Positions 27,740-37,916 of a DNA stretch of 64,000 bases are shown here, in pieces (position 1 is the stretch's first letter; each line of letters starts with the position of its first letter). The stretch lies in the NCBI GenBank assembly GCA_964057225.1, contig OZ059897.1:19220001-19284000 (forward strand). Direction: 5' to 3'. The translations under genes were made by a program, and so were the position numbers. The stretch is from Auanema rhodensis. Lineage: Eukaryota > Nematoda > Chromadorea > Rhabditida > Rhabditidae. The notes under the pieces were generated by a model. That model ran no database searches. It was not told the origin of the DNA and saw only the letters and a program-made list of their open reading frames with translations.

Positions 27740-30196
27740 AAAAAGTAGATGTTTTTAGATTCCTTTTTTCAAGGCAAAGACGATGGACAATGTTATTCAA
27801 CGAAAAAATTAATTCTTCAGGGTGAAAATCGAGGATATAAGTGTGAACTTATATCAGTTGATATCTCGGTGCATTTTTAAGCTAGCGCAAATCTGATAAC
27901 ACAGATCGACGCAGCTTAAAAATCCGCATCGAATGCACTATACTACATTGAGAAACGCTTAATACGAAAATTAGTTATGATCGTTTGAAAAATGATGCAT
28001 TAGTGTATGTTGAGTTTCCATGTACACTCAACATTGCTTCCAAAAACATTTTGACAAAAATTTTTTCGAAAAATTTCAAAATAATTTAGCAAAAAGTAGA
28101 TGTTTTTAGATTCCTTTTTTCAAGGCAAAGACGATGGACAATGTTATTTAACGAAAAAATTAATTCTTCAGGGTGAAAATCGAGGATATAAGTGTAAACT
28201 TATATCAGTTGATATCTCGGTGCATTTTTAAGCTAACGCAAATCTGTTAACAGAGATCGACGCAGCTTAAAAATCCGCATCGAATGCACTATACTACATT
28301 GAGAAACGCTTAATACAAAAATTAGTTATGATCGTTTGAAAAATGATGCATTAGTGTATGTTGAGTTTCCATGTACACTCAACATTGCTTCCAAAAACAT
28401 TTTGACAAAAATTTTTTCGAAAAATTTCAAAATAATTTAGCAAAAAGTAGATGTTTTTAGATTCCATTTTTCAAGGCAAAGACGATGGACAATGTTATTC
28501 AACGAAAAAATTAATTCTTCAGGGTGAAAATCGAGGATATAAGTGTGAACTTATATCAGTTGATATCTCGGTGCATTTTTAAGCTAGCGCAAATCTGATA
28601 ACACAGATCGACGCAGCTTAAAAATCCGCATCGAATGCACTATACTACATTGAGAAACGCTTAATACAAAAATTAGTTATGATCGTTTGAAAAATGATGC
28701 ATTAGTGTATGTTGAGTTTCCATGTACACTCAACATTGCTTCCAAAAACATTTTGACAAAAATTTTTTCGAAAAATTTCAAAATAATTTAGCAAAAAGTA
28801 GATGTTTTTAGATTCCTTTTTTCAAGGTAAAGACGATGGACAATGTTATTTAACGAAAAAATTAATTCTTCAGGGTGAAAATCGAGGATATAAGTGTGAA
28901 CTTATATCAGTTGATATCTCGGTGCATTTTTAAGCTAGCGCAAATCTGATAACACAGATCGACGCAGCTTAAAAATCCGCATCGAATGCACTATACTACA
29001 TTGAGAAACGCTTAATACAGAAATTAGTTATGATCGTTTGAAAAATGATGCATTAGTGTATGTTGAGTTTCCATGTACACTCAACATTGCTTCCAAAAAC
29101 ATTTTGACAAAAATTTTTTCGAAAAATTTCAAAATAATTTAGCGAAAAGTAGATGTTTTTAGATTCCTTTTTTCAAGGCAAAGACGATGGACAATGTAAT
29201 TCAACGAAAAAATTAATTCTTCAGGGTGAAAATCGAGGATATAAGTGTAAACTTATATCAGTTGATATCTCGGTGCATTTTTAAGCTAGCGCAAATCTGA
29301 TAACACAGATCGACGCAGCTTAAAAATCCGCATCGAATGCACTATACTACATTGAGAAACGCTTAATACAGAAATTAGTTATGATCGTTTGAAAAATGAT
29401 GCATTAGTGTATGTTGAGTTTCCATGTACACTCAACATTGCTTCCAAAAACATTTTGACAAAAATTTTTTCGAAAAATTTCAAAATAATTTAGCAAAAAG
29501 TAGATGTTTTTAGATTTCTTTTTTCAAGGCAAAGACGATGGACAATGTAATTCAACGAAAAAATTAATTCTTCAGGGTGAAAATCGAGGATATAAGTGTA
29601 AACTTATATCAGTTGATATCTCGGTGCATTTTTAAGCTAGCGCAAATCTGATAACACAGATCGACGCAGCTTAAAAATCCGCATCGAATGCACTATACTA
29701 CATTGAGAAATGCTTAATACAGAAATTAGTTATGATCGTTTGAAAAATGATGCATTAGTGTATGTTGAGTTTCCATGTACACTCAACATTGCTTCCAAAA
29801 ACATTTTGACAAAAATTTTTTCGAAAAATTTCAAAATAATTTAGCGAAAAGTAGATGTTTTTAGATTCCTTTTTTCAAGGCAAAGACGATGGACAATGTT
29901 ATTTAACGAAAAAATTAATTCTTCAGGGTGAAAATCGAGGATATAAGTGTAAACTTATATCAGTTGATATCTCGGTGCATTTTTAAGCTAGCGCAAATCT
30001 GATAACACAGATCGACGCAGCTTAAAAATCCGCATCGAATGCACTATACTACATTGAGAAACGCTTAATACAAAAATTAGTTATGATCGTTTGAAAAATG
30101 ATGCATTAGTGTATGTTGAGTTTCCATGTACACTCAACATTGCTTCCAAAAACATTTTGACAAAAATTTTTTCGAAAAATTTCAAAATAATTTAGC
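27740..30196. repeat. 10-unit higher-order repeat, copy 1 (units 80-86)
   Basis: The marker order is AATACGAAAA; GCTAACGC with CTGTTAACAGAG; CCATTTTT; AAGGTAAAG; GCGAAAAG with TAATTC; ATTTCTTTTTT with GAGAAATGC; then a TTATTT unit. The same seven units recur at 31250-33706, exactly 3,510 bp (10 x 351) later. The three intervening units (30197-31249) alternate CCGGATCG and CCGCATCG and resemble 26687-27739. Confidence 0.85.
28233..28260. other. TTAACAG variant of the inner dyad
   Basis: Here GCTAGCGC is GCTAACGC and CTGATAACACAG is CTGTTAACAGAG. The changes create a perfect 12-bp palindrome, TCTGTTAACAGA, in place of the ATCTG/CAGAT stem, and destroy the NheI site. The identical variant is 3,510 bp away at about 31743-31770. 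Units at 34407, 37917 and 38268 share GCTAACGC and ACAGAG but keep GATAA, so they look like an intermediate step. Confidence 0.7.
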
Positions 30197-30641
30197 AAAA
30201 AGTAGATGTTTTTAGATTCCTTTTTTCAAGGCAAAGACGATGGACAATGTTATTTAACGAAAAAATTAATTCTTCAGGGTGAAAATCGAGGATATAAGTG
30301 TGAACTTATATCAGTTGATATCTCGGTGCATTTTTAAGCTAGCGCAAATCTGATAACACAGATCGACGCAGCTTAAAAATCCGGATCGAATGCACTATAC
30401 TACATTAAGAAACGCTTGATACAAAAATTAGTTATGATCGTTTGAAAAATGATGCATTAGTGTATGTTGAGTTTCCATGTACACTCAACATTGCTTCCAA
30501 AAACATTTTGACAAAAATTTTTTCGAAAAATTTCAAAATAATTTAGCAAAAAGTAGATGTTTTTAGATTCCTTTTTTCAAGGCAAAGACGATGGACAATG
30601 TTATTCAACGAAAAAATTAATTCTTCAGGGTGAAAATCGAG

Positions 30642-30663
30642 GATATAAGTGTGAACTTATATC
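30642..30663 (+). other. Dyad 1: 9-bp hairpin with GNRA-type tetraloop
   Basis: GATATAAGT and ACTTATATC are perfect reverse complements separated by four bases, GTGA. Many units, mainly from 28 kb onward, carry GTAA instead. Both fit the GNRA tetraloop pattern if the + strand is transcribed; the other strand would give TCAC or TTAC. In the ATAAAAG subtype of zone 1 the stem shortens to 7 bp, and the CGGGTATA subtype weakens it further. The symmetry is seen directly. Folding in vivo, as RNA or as a DNA cruciform, is inference. The element recurs once per monomer; coordinates are for the reference copy. Confidence 0.75.
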
Positions 30664-30673
30664 AGTTGATATC

Positions 30674-30740
30674 TCGGTGCATTTTTAAGCTAGCGCAAAT
30701 CTGATAACACAGATCGACGCAGCTTAAAAATCCGCATCGA
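30674..30740 (+). other. Dyad 2: 67-bp compound hairpin
   Basis: Nested inverted repeats are visible. The outer arms are TCGGTGC (30674-30680) and GCATCGA (30734-30740), pairing over 7 positions with one G-T wobble. The middle arms are ATTTTTAAGCT (30681-30691) and AGCTTAAAAAT (30721-30731), a perfect 11-bp dyad. The inner arms are ATCTG (30699-30703) and CAGAT (30710-30714) around ATAACA. A two-base CC bulge separates middle and outer arms on the 3' side, and unpaired bases flank the inner stem. The middle arms are intact in almost every monomer. The outer arm is broken in the CCGGATCG, CCGCATGG and TCGGTACAT variants. The inner arm becomes a G-T wobble in the ACATAGAT variant. It may be a cruciform, a protein-binding dyad or an RNA structure; none of these is shown. 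Confidence 0.7.
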
Positions 30741-30814
30741 ATGCACTATACTACATTGAGAAACGCTTAATACAAAAATTAGTTATGATCGTTTGAAAAA
30801 TGATGCATTAGTGT

Positions 30815-30842
30815 ATGTTGAGTTTCCATGTACACTCAACAT
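30815..30842 (+). other. Dyad 3: 9-bp hairpin in the conserved segment
   Basis: ATGTTGAGT (30815-30823) and ACTCAACAT (30834-30842) are perfect reverse complements around the 10-base loop TTCCATGTAC. Among all copies I found arm changes only in the units at 1 (ATATTGAGT) and 25283 (TTGAATTT). Loop variants are more frequent: TTTCATGTAC (units at 9833, 10184, 18611, 20367, 22474, 25634), TTCCATTTAC (3513, 7375, 16855) and TTCCATATAC (56521, 58977, 60030, 61434, 62136). An alternative shorter stem, GTGTA with TACAC, overlaps it. The loop variants are few events spread by copying, so arm conservation is suggestive rather than statistically shown. Confidence 0.7.
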
Positions 30843-30869
30843 TGCTTCCAAAAACATTTTGACAAAAAT

Positions 30870-30881
30870 TTTTTCGAAAAA
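30870..30881. other. Dyad 4: TTTTTCGAAAAA palindrome in phased A/T tracts
   Basis: This perfect 12-bp palindrome is centred on TTCGAA near the monomer end and flanked by further A and T runs: AAAAAC and ATTTT upstream, AAAAATTT and the AAAAAG of the next unit downstream. A wider 8-bp inverted pair, AAAAACAT and ATGTTTTT, brackets it across the unit junction. Tracts recur roughly every 10-14 bases, a spacing that can give intrinsic DNA bending; that is inference. The centre is altered in the units at 11588 (TTTTAGAAAA), 51607 and 54415 (TTTTCAAAAA). Confidence 0.65.
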
Positions 30882-31249
30882 TTTCAAAATAATTTAGCAA
30901 AAAGTAGATGTTTTTAGATTCCTTTTTTCAAGGCAAAGACGATGGACAATGTTATTTAACGAAAAAATTAATTCTTCAGGGTGAAAATCGAGGATATAAG
31001 TGTGAACTTATATCAGTTGATATCTCGGTGCATTTTTAAGCTAGCGCAAATCTGATAACACAGATCGACGCAGCTTAAAAATCCGGATCGAATGCACTAT
31101 ACTACATTAAGAAACGCTTGATAGAAAAATTAGTTATGATCGTTTGAAAAATGATGCATTAGTGTATGTTGAGTTTCCATGTACACTCAACATTGCTTCC
31201 AAAAACATTTTGACAAAAATTTTTTCGAAAAATTTCAAAATAATTTAGC

Positions 31250-33706
31250 AAAAAGTAGATGTTTTTAGATTCCTTTTTTCAAGGCAAAGACGATGGACAA
31301 TGTTATTCAACGAAAAAATTAATTCTTCAGGGTGAAAATCGAGGATATAAGTGTGAACTTATATCAGTTGATATCTCGGTGCATTTTTAAGCTAGCGCAA
31401 ATCTGATAACACAGATCGACGCAGCTTAAAAATCCGCATCGAATGCACTATACTACATTGAGAAACGCTTAATACGAAAATTAGTTATGATCGTTTGAAA
31501 AATGATGCATTAGTGTATGTTGAGTTTCCATGTACACTCAACATTGCTTCCAAAAACATTTTGACAAAAATTTTTTCGAAAAATTTCAAAATAATTTAGC
31601 AAAAAGTAGATGTTTTTAGATTCCTTTTTTCAAGGCAAAGACGATGGACAATGTTATTTAACGAAAAAATTAATTCTTCAGGGTGAAAATCGAGGATATA
31701 AGTGTAAACTTATATCAGTTGATATCTCGGTGCATTTTTAAGCTAACGCAAATCTGTTAACAGAGATCGACGCAGCTTAAAAATCCGCATCGAATGCACT
31801 ATACTACATTGAGAAACGCTTAATACAAAAATTAGTTATGATCGTTTGAAAAATGATGCATTAGTGTATGTTGAGTTTCCATGTACACTCAACATTGCTT
31901 CCAAAAACATTTTGACAAAAATTTTTTCGAAAAATTTCAAAATAATTTAGCAAAAAGTAGATGTTTTTAGATTCCATTTTTCAAGGCAAAGACGATGGAC
32001 AATGTTATTCAACGAAAAAATTAATTCTTCAGGGTGAAAATCGAGGATATAAGTGTGAACTTATATCAGTTGATATCTCGGTGCATTTTTAAGCTAGCGC
32101 AAATCTGATAACACAGATCGACGCAGCTTAAAAATCCGCATCGAATGCACTATACTACATTGAGAAACGCTTAATACAAAAATTAGTTATGATCGTTTGA
32201 AAAATGATGCATTAGTGTATGTTGAGTTTCCATGTACACTCAACATTGCTTCCAAAAACATTTTGACAAAAATTTTTTCGAAAAATTTCAAAATAATTTA
32301 GCAAAAAGTAGATGTTTTTAGATTCCTTTTTTCAAGGTAAAGACGATGGACAATGTTATTTAACGAAAAAATTAATTCTTCAGGGTGAAAATCGAGGATA
32401 TAAGTGTGAACTTATATCAGTTGATATCTCGGTGCATTTTTAAGCTAGCGCAAATCTGATAACACAGATCGACGCAGCTTAAAAATCCGCATCGAATGCA
32501 CTATACTACATTGAGAAACGCTTAATACAGAAATTAGTTATGATCGTTTGAAAAATGATGCATTAGTGTATGTTGAGTTTCCATGTACACTCAACATTGC
32601 TTCCAAAAACATTTCGACAAAAATTTTTTCGAAAAATTTCAAAATAATTTAGCGAAAAGTAGATGTTTTTAGATTCCTTTTTTCAAGGCAAAGACGATGG
32701 CCAATGTAATTCAACGAAAAAATTAATTCTTCAGGGTGAAAATCGAGGATATAAGTGTAAACTTATATCAGTTGATATCTCGGTGCATTTTTAAGCTAGC
32801 GCAAATCTGATAACACAGATCGACGCAGCTTAAAAATGCGCATCGAATGCACTATACTACATTGAGAAACGCTTAATACAGAAATTAGTTATGATCGTTT
32901 GAAAAATGATGCATTAGTGTATGTTGAGTTTCCATGTACACTCAACATTGCTTCCAAAAACATTTTGACAAAAATTTTTTCGAAAAATTTCAAAATAATT
33001 TAGCAAAAAGTAGATGTTTTTAGATTTCTTTTTTCAAGGCAAAGACGATGGACAATGTAATTCAACGAAAAAATTATTTCTTCAGGGTGAAAATCGAGGA
33101 TATAAGTGTAAACTTATATCAGTTGATATCTCGGTGCATTTTTAAGCTAGCGCAAATCTGATAACACAGATCGACGCAGCTTAAAAATCCGCATCGAATG
33201 CACTATACTACATTGAGAAATGCTTAATACAGAAATTAGTTATGATCGTTTGAAAAATGATGCATTAGTGTATGTTGAGTTTCCATGTACACTCAACATT
33301 GCTTCCAAAAACATTTTGACAAAAATTTTTTCGAAAAATTTCAAAATAATTTAGCAAAAAGTAGATGTTTTTAGATTCCTTTTTTCAAGGCAAAGACGAT
33401 GGACAATGTTATTTAACGAAAAAATTAATTCTTCAGGGTGAAAATCGAGGATATAAGTGTAAACTTATATCAGTTGATATCTCGGTGCATTTTTAAGCTA
33501 GCGCAAATCTGATAACACAGATCGACGCAGCTTAAAAATCCGCATCGAATGCACTATACTACATTGAGAAACGCTTAATACAAAAATTAGTTATGATCGT
33601 TTGAAAAATGATGCATTAGTGTATGTTGAGTTTCCATGTACACTCAACATTGCTTCCAAAAACATTTTGACAAAAATTTTTTCGAAAAATTTCAAAATAA
33701 TTTAGC
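31250..33706. repeat. 10-unit higher-order repeat, copy 2 (units 90-96)
   Basis: Matches 27740-30196 marker for marker at +3,510 bp. Private changes seen here are TTTCGACAAA at about 32614, GATGGCCAATG at about 32697, AATGCGCATC at about 32836 and AATTATTTC at about 33073. The seventh unit begins after GCAAAAAG where copy 1 has GCGAAAAG. Confidence 0.85.
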
Positions 33707-34055
33707 AAAAAGTAGATGTTTTTAGATTCCTTTTTTCAAGGCAAAGACGATGGACAATGTTATTTAACGAAAAAATTAATTCTTCAGGGTGAAAATCGAG
33801 GATATAAGTGTAAACTTATATCAGTTGATATCTCGGTGCATTTTTAAGCTAGCGCAAATCTGATAACACAGATCGACGCAGCTTAAAAATCCGCATCGAA
33901 CACTATACTACATTGAGAAACGCTTAATACAAAAATTAGTTATGATCGTTTGAAAAATGATGCATTAGTGTATGTTGAGTTTCCATGTACACTCAACATT
34001 GCTTCCAAAAACATTTTGACAAAAATTTTTTCGAAAAATTTCAAAATAATTTAGC
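33707..34055. repeat. 349-bp unit with a 2-bp deletion (unit 97)
   Basis: CATCGAACACTATAC replaces CATCGAATGCACTATAC, a loss of TG at about 33901. It is the only 2-bp deletion in the window. It explains why the spacing of AAGGTAAAG between 32333 and 35841 is 3,508 rather than 3,510 bp. Confidence 0.9.
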
Positions 34056-35459
34056 AAAAAGTAGATGTTTTTAGATTCCTTTTTTCAAGGCAAAGACGAT
34101 GGACAATGTTATTTAACGAAAAAATTAATTCTTCAGGGTGAAAATCGAGGATATAAGTGTAAACTTATATCAGTTGATATCTCGGTGCATTTTTAAGCTA
34201 GCGCAAATCTGATAACACAGATCGACGCAGCTTAAAAATCCGCATGGAATGCACTATACTACATTGAGAAACGCTTAATACAGAAATTAGTTATGATCGT
34301 TTGAAAAATGATGCATTAGTGTATGTTGAGTTTCCATGTACACTCAACATTGCTTCCAAAAACATTTTGACAAAAATTTTTTCGAAAAATTTCAAAATAA
34401 TTTAGCAAAAAGTAGATGTTTTTAGATTCCTTTTTTCAAGGCAAAGACGATGGACAATGTTATTTAACGAAAAAATTAATTCTTCAGGGTGAAAATCGAG
34501 GATATAAGTGTAAACTTATATCAGTTGATATCTCGGTGCATTTTTAAGCTAACGCAAATCTGATAACAGAGATCGACGCAGCTTAAAAATCCGCATGGAA
34601 TGCACTATACTACATTGAGAAACGCTTAATACAAAAATTAGTTATGATCGTTTGAAAAATGATGCATTAGTGTATGTTGAGTTTCCATGTACACTCAACA
34701 TTGCTTCCAAAAACATTTTGACAAAAATTTTTTCGAAAAATTTCAAAATAATTTAGCAAAAAGTAGATGTTTTTAGATTCCATTTTTCAAGGCAAAGACG
34801 ATGGACAATGTTATTCAACGAAAAAATTAATTCTTCAGGGTGAAAATCGAGGATATAAGTGTGAACTTATATCAGTTGATATCTCGGTGCATTTTTAAGC
34901 TAGCGCAAATCTGATAACACAGATCGACGCAGCTTAAAAATCCGCATCGAATGCACTATACTACATTGAGAAACGCTTAATACAGAAATTAGTTATGATC
35001 GTTTGAAAAATGATGCATTAGTGTATGTTGAGTTTCCATGTACACTCAACATTGCTTCCAAAAACATTTTGACAAAAATTTTTTCGAAAAATTTCAAAAT
35101 AATTTAGCAAAAAGTAGATGTTTTTAGTTTCCTTTTTTCAAGGCAAAGACGATGGACAATGTAATTCAACGAAAAAATTAATTCTTCAGGGTGAAAATCG
35201 AGGATATAAGTGTAAACTTATATCAGTTGATATCTCGGTGCATTTTTAAGCTAGCGCAAATCTGATAACAGAGATCGACGCAGCTTAAAAATCCGCATCG
35301 AATGCACTATACTACATTGAGAAACGCTTAATACAAAAATTAGTTATGATCGTTTGAAAAATGATGCATTAGTGTATGTTGAGTTTCCATGTACACTCAA
35401 CATTGCTTCCAAAAACATTTTGACAAAAATTTTTTCGAAAAATTTCAAAATAATTTAGC
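34056..35459. repeat. 4-unit block, copy 1 (units 98-101)
   Basis: The markers are CCGCATGG with ACAGAAATT; CCGCATGG with GCTAACGC; GTGAAC with ACAGAAATT; and TTTTAGTTTCC with TAATTC. The set recurs at 37917-39320, an offset of 3,861 bp (11 units). The first unit differs, having GCTAGCGC here and GCTAACGC in the second copy. Confidence 0.75.
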
Positions 35460-37916
35460 AAAAAGTAGATGTTTTTAGATTCCATTTTTCAAGGCAAAGA
35501 CGATGGACAATGTTATTCAACGAAAAAATTAATTCTTCAGGGTGAAAATCGAGGATATAAGTGTGAACTTATATCAGTTGATATCTCGGTGCATTTTTAA
35601 GCTAGCGCAAATCTGATAACACAGATCGACGCAGCTTAAAAATCCGCATCGAATGCACTATACTACATTGAGAAACGCTTAATACAAAAATTAGTTATGA
35701 TCGTTTGAAAAATGATGCATTAGTGTATGTTGAGTTTCCATGTACACTCAACATTGCTTCCAAAAACATTTTGACAAAAATTTTTTCGAAAAATTTCAAA
35801 ATAATTTAGCAAAAAGTAGATGTTTTTAGATTCCTTTTTTCAAGGTAAAGACGATGGACAATGTTATTTAACGAAAAAATTAATTCTTCAGGGTGAAAAT
35901 CGAGGATATAAGTGTAAACTTATATCAGTTGATATCTCGGTGCATTTTTAAGCTAGCGCAAATCTGATAACACAGATCGACGCAGCTTAAAAATCCGCAT
36001 CGAATGCACTATACTACATTGAGAAACGCTTAATACAGAAATTAGTTATGATCGTTTGAAAAATGATGCATTAGTGTATGTTGAGTTTCCATGTACACTC
36101 AACATTGCTTCCAAAAACATTTTGACAAAAATTTTTTCGAAAAATTTCAAAATAATTTAGCGAAAAGTAGATGTTTTTAGATTCCTTTTTTCAAGGCAAA
36201 GACGATGGACAATGTAATTCAACGAAAAAATTAATTCTTCAGGGTGAAAATCGAGGATATAAGTGTAAACTTATATCAGTTGATATCTCGGTGCATTTTT
36301 AAGCTAGCGCAAATCTGATAACACAGATCGACGCAGCTTAAAAATCCGCATCGAATGCACTATACTACATTGAGAAACGCTTAATACAGAAATTAGTTAT
36401 GATCGTTTGAAAAATGATGCATTAGTGTATGTTGAGTTTCCATGTACACTCAACATTGCTTCCAAAAACATTTTGACAAAAATTTTTTCGAAAAATTTCA
36501 AAATAATTTAGCGAAAAGTAGATGTTTTTAGATTCCTTTTTTCAAGGCAAAGACGATGGACAATGTAATTCAACGAAAAAATTAATTCTTCAGGGTGAAA
36601 ATCGAGGATATAAGTGTAAACTTATATCAGTTGATATCTCGGTGCATTTTTAAGCTAGCGCAAATCTGATAACACAGATCGACGCAGCTTAAAAATCCGC
36701 ATCGAATGCACTATACTACATTGAGAAACGCTTAATACAGAAATTAGTTATGATTGTTTGAAAAATGATGCATTAGTGTATGTTGAGTTTCCATGTACAC
36801 TCAACATTGCTTCCAAAAACATTTTGACAAAAATTTTTTCGAAAAATTTCAAAATAATTTAGCGAAAAGTAGATGTTTTTAGATTCCTTTTTTCAAGGCA
36901 AAGACGATGGACAATGTAATTCAACGAAAAAATTAATTCTTCAGGGTGAAAATCGAGGATATAAGTGTAAACTTATATCAGTTGATATCTCGGTGCATTT
37001 TTAAGCTAGCGCAAATCTGATAACACAGATCGACGCAGCTTAAAAATCCGCATCGAATGCACTATACTACATTGAGAAACGCTTAATACAGAAATTAGTT
37101 ATGATCGTTTGAAAAATGATGCATTAGTGTATGTTGAGTTTCCATGTACACTCAACATTGCTTCCAAAAACATTTTGACAAAAATTTTTTCGAAAAATTT
37201 CAAAATAATTTAGCAAAAAGTAGATGTTTTTAGATTCCTTTTTTCAAGGCAAAGACGATGGACAATGTAATTCAACGAAAAAATTAATTCTTCAGGGTGA
37301 AAATCGAGGATATAAGTGTAAACTTATATCAGTTGATATCTCGGTGCATTTTTAAGCTAGCGCAAATCTGATAACACAGATCGACGCAGCTTAAAAATCC
37401 GCATCGAATGCACTATACTACATTGAGAAATGCTTAATACAGAAATTAGTTATGATCGTTTGAAAAATGATGCATTAGTGTATGTTGAGTTTCCATGTAC
37501 ACTCAACATTGCTTCCAAAAACATTTTGACAAAAATTTTTTCGAAAAATTTCAAAATAATTTAGCAAAAAGTAGATGTTTTTAGATTCCTTTTTTCAAGG
37601 CAAAGACGATGGACAATGTTATTTAACGAAAAAATTAATTCTTCAGGGTGAAAATCGAGGATATAAGTGTAAACTTATATCAGTTGATATCTCGGTGCAT
37701 TTTTAAGCTAGCGCAAATCTGATAACACAGATCGACGCAGCTTAAAAATCCGCATCGAATGCACTATACTACATTGAGAAACGCTTAATACAAAAATTAG
37801 TTATGATCGTTTGAAAAATGATGCATTAGTGTATGTTGAGTTTCCATGTACACTCAACATTGCTTCCAAAAACATTTTGACAAAAATTTTTTCGAAAAAT
37901 TTCAAAATAATTTAGC
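35460..37916. repeat. 10-unit higher-order repeat, copy 3 with two extra units (units 102-108)
   Basis: The CCATTTTT, AAGGTAAAG, GCGAAAAG, GAGAAATGC and TTATTT units recur in order, but the GCGAAAAG with TAATTC unit is present three times in a row (36162, 36513, 36864) instead of once. The spacing from AAGGTAAAG to GAGAAATGC is thus two units longer than in the other copies. The AATACGAAAA and TTAACAG units are missing from its front. Confidence 0.8.

Larger units (their letters stand above)
30548..30898. repeat. Reference monomer (unit 88 of the array)
   Basis: I use this unit as the reference because it carries the commonest base at nearly every variable site. In order it holds: an A/T-tract start (AAAAAGTAGATG); a central GC-richer third with an EcoRV site (30668-30673) and an NheI site (30689-30694); the variable segment around ACATTGAGAAACGC and CTTAATACAAAAATTAG (about 30753-30790); a strongly conserved segment from GAAAAATGATGCATTAG to the hairpin at 30815-30842; and an A/T-tract end with the TTTTTCGAAAAA palindrome. 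A TAG triplet about 6 bases before the unit end closes the longest forward frame. Nothing in the unit looks like a coding sequence or a known RNA gene. Confidence 0.9.

Noticed and set aside
30874-30890. CENP-B box-like TTCGAAAAA
   Set aside because: The first half of the box (TTCG, four bases, A) is matched, but the CGGG of the second half is absent on this strand and I found no match on the other strand. In this AT-rich tract the half match is expected by chance.
30548-30898. Monomer built from two related half-units of about 175 bp
   Set aside because: AAAAATCCGCATCGAATG and AAAAATGATGCATTAGTG look loosely alike, but the similarity does not extend and no consistent 175-bp offset is visible by eye. 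A self-alignment of the consensus would settle it.
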